Below are positions 60,049 through 64,000 of a stretch of 64,000 nucleotides of DNA, piece after piece. How positions within the stretch are numbered: position 1 is the stretch's first letter; each line of letters begins with the position of its first letter. This DNA comes from Aequorivita marisscotiae (GTDB taxonomy: Bacteria > Bacteroidota > Bacteroidia > Flavobacteriales > Flavobacteriaceae). The notes below the pieces were generated by a model that made no database searches, was not told the origin of the DNA, and saw only the letters and a program-made list of their open reading frames with translations. Location: NCBI RefSeq assembly GCF_029814825.1, contig NZ_CP122379.1, positions 1,240,001-1,304,000 of the forward strand, in the 5' to 3' direction. The translations under genes were made by a program, and so were the position numbers.

Positions 60049-62054
60049 AATGGAAATTGAAATTCTAGTACGGTGCCGGAGTCTTTTTTGGTTGTTACTT
60101 TCATCTGTCCGTTTAAAAACTTGGTGCGCTCAAATAGCGTTTTTAACCCAATAGATTTATCGTCTTGATGTTTTTCGGCAAAATCAAAACCAACTCCGTT
60201 GTCGCGTATAGAAATTATAATAGTGTTTGTGAATTTTTTTACTGAAACCTTGCCTGCTTCGGCTTTTGAATGCTTTAAAATATTGCTCAAGCTTTCCTGG
60301 ATTATTCTATAAAGATTTACTTCGTCTTCTTTATTAAATAGGTTGTCTATGTTATCTATTTCGGCAGAAATAAACAAGTCTGAATTTTCATCAATAAAAT
60401 TTATATTGTATTCAATAGCTTTGGTAATTCCCAACTCTTGAAGTTGAAAGGGATGCAAATCGCGCGATATGGCGCGTACTTCATCAATAGCGTTATTTAC
60501 CATTTGTTTGGTTTCTGTATCGCCACTTGAAGTGAGCCTATTTTTAATTACCAATAATTGTTGGCCAATACCATCGTGAAGATCTTTTGAAATTCTTCTA
60601 CGCTCACGTTCTTGCGAGATAAGTAATTCTTGGCTAAATTTTTCTTGAAGTATCTTATTGTTTTTTAAATACTTTTGGTTTCTATAAAGTAATATAAGCC
60701 CAAAACTTAGGAGTGTGGCAATACCGCCAAAAAGCATTGCTTTTTTAAAACTTTCGTTGTCTTTTTCGAGCAGTTTTATATCTGTAGATTTTGCTACAAG
60801 TTTTTTTTCTTTCTTTTCGGTTTCGTAAAGTGTTTGGTAATACGCGAGTGCGTTTGCGGTGGTTCGGTTGTAGATAGAATCTTTTAAGGCTTTGGTTGTT
60901 TTAAGATGTTCAAGGCTATTTTTATAGTCGCCCGTGTCTTGGTAGATTTCAGATAGAAGGGAATGGGTTAGCATAATTTCATCTTCAATTCCGAGCTTTT
61001 CGGCAACCTTCAGTTTTCTTTTTGTAAGCGCCAAGGCTTCTTCGTATTCTCCTATGGTTTGAAGGTATTTTGCTTTGCCGCTCAAATAGTTAAGTTCAGC
61101 AACCGAATTTCCTGAAACATTAAAATCTAAGGCTTCCAGCTTTTTATAGTATTCTTGGGCATGGTACAATAGATTTTGGTCGCAATAATATTCAATGATT
61201 CTTGAAATTATACCTATATACGTAGCTTTGTTTGAATTTTTATGATCAAATTTTGCTTCGGCCAAAAGCAGTGTTTTATATTCCAGACTGCTTTGGCCCA
61301 TTTCTTTATAGTCCAAAGCTTGGTTGTAATGTTCGTTGGCTAGAAATTCATTTAGATTTAAACGTATCATTTTTTCAATAAGGGCATTGCGTTCTGCTTT
61401 GGCCTTTTCGTAAAAACCGTTCATACTAAACATATTAATAATGCCTTGCTGGGCATATACCATATATTTGTATTCTTTTTTTTCTTCGTACATGGTATAT
61501 GCTTTGGTAAAATCTGCACTCGCAAGTACAAATTTTCCCATTTGTGAATAGGCTTGACCCCTAAATAAATAGGTGTCTGCAATATTTAAATAATTAGTTG
61601 AAGAAAAATTTTCGAGCGCCAGATTATAATCATTAACTGCTTCTTTAAGGTTTAGTTTTGTGTTGGCACTGCCGCGTTTTAGATATAATCCACCCAATAA
61701 AAGGCTGTCTTTTATTTTGTATTTACGAGCTAAAACACTGTTTATAACAGTGATGGCATTTAACGGATCGTTAGCAAAATTGGTTAGCGGATACTGTAAG
61801 TTCATTGCTTTTTTTGCCGCCAGCTCAACCTTATCCATCGCTAAGGCTAACTCTATATATTGGCGACTGTAATTTATAAAAGCTTCTGTATTAGTAGAAA
61901 ATGTACGCTTTAATAGGCTGTCTAACGCAGTTAATTTTTGTGTATGGCTTTTTGTGGTTTTTACTACAGTTTCATAATGCGAAATATCTTGTGCGAACCC
62001 AGGGTTTAAAAACAGCGGGAAACTGAGGAACAAGAGGATTATTTTTTTCAGCAC
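60045..62054 (-). CDS. TPR-domain sensor histidine kinase (HisKA_3 type)
   Basis: 669 residues: signal peptide (KKIILLFLSFPLFLNPGFAQ), about seven TPR-like repeats in the periplasm (25-400), a single membrane helix (440-457), a coiled coil, HisKA_3 with phosphoacceptor His493 in SKDLHDGIGQQL, and a HATPase domain with NALKHS-type N box (IIQESLSNILKHSKAEA) and GVGF G box. It is the NarX/DesK type. The TPR sensor is a Bacteroidota trait; the signal is unknown. Confidence 0.93.
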   Translation of the reverse strand: MLKKIILLFLSFPLFLNPGFAQDISHYETVVKTTKSHTQKLTALDSLLKRTFSTNTEAFINYSRQYIELALAMDKVELAAKKAMNLQYPLTNFANDPLNAITVINSVLARKYKIKDSLLLGGLYLKRGSANTKLNLKEAVNDYNLALENFSSTNYLNIADTYLFRGQAYSQMGKFVLASADFTKAYTMYEEKKEYKYMVYAQQGIINMFSMNGFYEKAKAERNALIEKMIRLNLNEFLANEHYNQALDYKEMGQSSLEYKTLLLAEAKFDHKNSNKATYIGIISRIIEYYCDQNLLYHAQEYYKKLEALDFNVSGNSVAELNYLSGKAKYLQTIGEYEEALALTKRKLKVAEKLGIEDEIMLTHSLLSEIYQDTGDYKNSLEHLKTTKALKDSIYNRTTANALAYYQTLYETEKKEKKLVAKSTDIKLLEKDNESFKKAMLFGGIATLLSFGLILLYRNQKYLKNNKILQEKFSQELLISQERERRRISKDLHDGIGQQLLVIKNRLTSSGDTETKQMVNNAIDEVRAISRDLHPFQLQELGITKAIEYNINFIDENSDLFISAEIDNIDNLFNKEDEVNLYRIIQESLSNILKHSKAEAGKVSVKKFTNTIIISIRDNGVGFDFAEKHQDDKSIGLKTLFERTKFLNGQMKVTTKKDSGTVLEFQFPL

Positions 62055-62115
62055 AATTGAGTTGTTTCAGAGGAAGTTAAAAGTACTCAATTTATAGCAA
62101 ACATTTGCATTACAA

Positions 62116-62559
62116 CTAATTCTTCTGTTTTACATAAAAACAATTTCGGCCATAATCTATAACAGCACGGTGCTCTTTTAAAAAATCTGCGCCAATGATC
62201 CCGTGAATTGCATTTTCATTTGCTTGCAATAGAGCTTCATTTACATGGGAAAGGTCAAATAGAACGAAATCCATCTTATTAACATGCCATTTTTTAATAG
62301 TGAAGGAGTTGCCACGCGAAAACATAGTTTCCATGTTTGTAGCGCCGGCGCCAGCGGCTTTTATAAGGCTGTCCTCGCTTATAAGTAAAAAATGCGCAGC
62401 GTTGTTTATACCCACACAACTGGTGCTTGCGCCGGTATCTAAAATAAAATGGCCCAATACTCCGTTAATTTTTGCAGAAAATAAATAATGTCCCGTGGCA
62501 AGCTTTTTTAAAGGAACGCGATAAAACCCTTTGGTTTCAATAAATTTGCGTAATTGCAT
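62116..62559 (-). CDS. retropepsin-like aspartic protease
   Basis: 147 residues from ATG 62559. ILDTGASTSCVG is the active-site DTGAS motif of clan AA, and the flap region and a second IIGADFLKEHRAVIDYG strand fit a single-domain retropepsin that works as a homodimer. There is no signal peptide; the earlier frame adds 22 residues across the promoter and is rejected. Substrate unknown. It is divergent from tatD with only 50 bp between the two start codons. Confidence 0.85.
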   Translation of the reverse strand: MQLRKFIETKGFYRVPLKKLATGHYLFSAKINGVLGHFILDTGASTSCVGINNAAHFLLISEDSLIKAAGAGATNMETMFSRGNSFTIKKWHVNKMDFVLFDLSHVNEALLQANENAIHGIIGADFLKEHRAVIDYGRNCFYVKQKN

Positions 62560-62573
62560 CAATTTTTTTTGTG

Positions 62574-62581
62574 TAAAGATA
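62574..62581 (-). promoter_or_regulatory. -7-like element for the retropepsin gene
   Basis: TATCTTTA on the minus strand matches TAnnTTTG but for the last base, 14 bases upstream of the ATG. Confidence 0.45.
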
Positions 62582-62596
62582 GCAAACAAAAATATG

Positions 62597-62604
62597 TAGC
62601 TTTG
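62597..62604 (+). promoter_or_regulatory. -7 element for tatD
   Basis: TAGCTTTG matches TAnnTTTG, and the ATG follows after five bases, so the transcript is leaderless or nearly so. Confidence 0.6.
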
Positions 62605-62609
62605 CACAT

Positions 62610-63374
62610 ATGTTAACAGATACACACACCCATTTGTACAGTGATGCGTTTGCCAGCGACCGGCCTAAAATGATGCAACGCGCTTTTGATGCCGGAATAA
62701 AACGGTTTTTTATTCCCGCTATAGATTCTGGTTATACGGAAGCTATGTATGCTCTTGAGAAAGAATATCCCGACCGAGTTTTTTTAATGATGGGATTGCA
62801 TCCTACTTCGGTAAAGGAAAATTTTAAAGAGGAATTGGCACACGTTGAAGAGCAGTTTAAAAAACGAAATTTTTACGCCGTTGGCGAAATTGGCATTGAT
62901 CTTTATTGGGACACTTCTACGTTGGAATTTCAAAAGCAAGCGTTTAAATGGCAAATTCAATTGGCGAAAAAATACAAATTGCCTATCGTTATCCATTGTC
63001 GTGATGCGTTTGATGAAATTTTTGAAGTTTTGGAAACCGAAAAAAGTGATGATCTTTTTGGAATATTCCACTGTTTCACCGGAACTTATGAGCAGGCCGT
63101 AAAGGCTATTTCCTATAATATGAAATTGGGCATTGGTGGCGTGGTTACTTTCAAGAACGGAAAGATTGATAAATTTTTAAATGAAATTCCTTTAAAACAT
63201 ATCGTTTTGGAAACCGATTCGCCCTATCTTGCTCCGGCGCCCTTTCGCGGTAAGCGCAACGAGAGTAGCTATTTAGCGTTTGTCTGTAAAAAGCTTTCGG
63301 AGATTTATGGAGTTTCTGAAGAAGAAATAGCGCAGATTACGACTCAGAACTCCAAAGCGGTGTTTAAAATTTAA
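62610..63374 (+). CDS. tatD: TatD-family metal-dependent hydrolase
   Basis: 254 residues of the TatD fold: DTHTHLYSDAF (first HxH metal pair), GEIGIDLYWDTSTLEFQKQAFKWQIQLAKKYKLPIVIHCRDA (third and fourth ligands) and VLETDSPYLAPAPFRGKRNES (final Asp). The TatD family is a 3'-5' exonuclease or DNase in DNA and RNA quality control; its name does not imply Tat secretion. All ligands are present. Confidence 0.9.
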   Translation: MLTDTHTHLYSDAFASDRPKMMQRAFDAGIKRFFIPAIDSGYTEAMYALEKEYPDRVFLMMGLHPTSVKENFKEELAHVEEQFKKRNFYAVGEIGIDLYWDTSTLEFQKQAFKWQIQLAKKYKLPIVIHCRDAFDEIFEVLETEKSDDLFGIFHCFTGTYEQAVKAISYNMKLGIGGVVTFKNGKIDKFLNEIPLKHIVLETDSPYLAPAPFRGKRNESSYLAFVCKKLSEIYGVSEEEIAQITTQNSKAVFKI

Positions 63375-63457
63375 ATACTAAAGAAAAGGTGCCACATTCC
63401 AAAAATGCTGAACTTTACGATTTGGGGTTTTAGCACTTGAAATTCTATTAATATACT

Positions 63458-64000
63458 ATGCATGCCAATATGAAAACGCAACCAAACATACTCCTTATAT
63501 ATACCGGCGGAACAATCGGGATGATTAAAGATTTTGAAACCGGCGCATTGCGTAATTTCAATTTTGATGAATTGCTCAATCATATTCCCGAATTAAAACT
63601 TTTAGATTGTAACATTACAACCACCTCATTTCCAGAACCAATTGATAGCTCTAATATGAGCCCCAAATATTGGGTGGATATTGCAACTCTAATTGAAGAA
63701 AATTACGAAAAGATGGATGGCTTTGTGGTGCTTCACGGTAGTGATACGATGAGCTACACGGCATCTGCCTTGAGTTTTATGTTGGAAAATTTGGGCAAGC
63801 CGGTTGTTTTTACTGGCTCACAATTGCCAATTGGAGATCTGCGAACAGATGCAAAGGAAAATTTAATTACCTCTATTCAGATTGCTTCATTACAGGAAAA
63901 GGGCGTTTCAAAAATTGCTGAGGTTTGTTTGTATTTTGAATATAAATTATACCGCGCCAACCGGACCACTAAAATTAACGCGGAACATTTTGAAGCTTTC
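63458..64000 (+). CDS. ansA: type I L-asparaginase (3' end cut by window edge)
   Basis: 181 codons visible from ATG 63458, or 177 from ATG 63470. LLIYTGGTIGMIKDF holds the first catalytic Thr and VVLHGSDTMSYTASALSFM the second Thr-Asp pair, followed by GSQLPIGDLRTDAKENLI. Type I asparaginases are cytoplasmic and hydrolyse asparagine to aspartate and ammonia. The C-terminus is beyond the window. The second ATG (MKTQPNILLIYTGG) gives the family's usual start. Confidence 0.9.
   Translation, partial: MHANMKTQPNILLIYTGGTIGMIKDFETGALRNFNFDELLNHIPELKLLDCNITTTSFPEPIDSSNMSPKYWVDIATLIEENYEKMDGFVVLHGSDTMSYTASALSFMLENLGKPVVFTGSQLPIGDLRTDAKENLITSIQIASLQEKGVSKIAEVCLYFEYKLYRANRTTKINAEHFEAF

Overview
The window is a contiguous piece of a Bacteroidota chromosome, almost certainly family Flavobacteriaceae. 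The evidence is low GC, many AT-rich intergenic regions, no clear Shine-Dalgarno sequences, and -7 promoter elements of the TAnnTTTG type. It also includes C-terminal type IX secretion (T9SS) sorting domains on three proteins, lipoproteins with a Cys lipobox, a PiT-DUF47 fusion transporter, and marker families such as DUF4292, DUF4286 and DUF3109. The genus cannot be fixed from the sequence alone. Most of the window is core genome. No phage, insertion sequence, CRISPR array or obvious secondary-metabolite cluster is present.

Layout. Positions 1-11336 are a long minus-strand block: TPR protein, DUF4286, rsmA, mgtE, thioesterase, a polysaccharide flippase, dut, an NDP-sugar nucleotidyltransferase, a second TPR protein, a DUF4292 lipoprotein and a truncated EnvC-like LytM protein. 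This looks like a mixed envelope and housekeeping cluster. A possible 130-bp MITE-like inverted repeat lies at 11456-11588. Positions 11608-16591 hold a small lipoprotein, a DUF3109 protein, MarC, a small membrane protein, a CtpA-type protease, a dCMP deaminase and a HupE-like protein. Positions 17006-20372 are the most accessory-looking stretch: two T9SS-exported proteins, a hicAB toxin-antitoxin pair, and a tRNA-Leu(CAA) gene followed by two decayed tandem copies of its 3' part, each with its own terminator. Positions 20495-27071 are prs, rplY, pth, ribF, an HTTM membrane protein, a 3D-domain lipoprotein and serS.

Positions 27174-35344 are a phosphate-acquisition island: a PiT transporter, an OprO/OprP-type porin, a small secreted protein, a beta-helix lipoprotein and a TonB-dependent receptor. 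Four transcription units here carry direct repeats of a 7-bp motif spaced exactly 11 bp apart, the geometry of Pho boxes, so a shared PhoB-like control is the most attractive regulatory hypothesis in the window. Positions 35518-46232 hold dgt, a large secreted M36 metalloprotease, dxs, tadA, a cold-shock protein, a ClC channel and aspS. Positions 46523-53217 are a tetR-tolC-MFP-RND efflux operon with a clear operator over its promoter. Positions 53376-59118 hold a polyprenyl synthetase, an outer-membrane barrel protein and the two 2-oxoglutarate dehydrogenase subunits. The rest is a short membrane ORF of 47 codons, a TPR histidine kinase with its LuxR-type response regulator, a retropepsin-like protein divergent from tatD, and a truncated type I asparaginase.

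Start codons were reassigned for a number of genes where the longest reading frame ran through a promoter, a terminator or a tRNA. Several genes (DUF3109, tatD, tetR, dxs) have a -7 element only 4 to 9 bp before the start codon, which suggests leaderless or nearly leaderless mRNAs.
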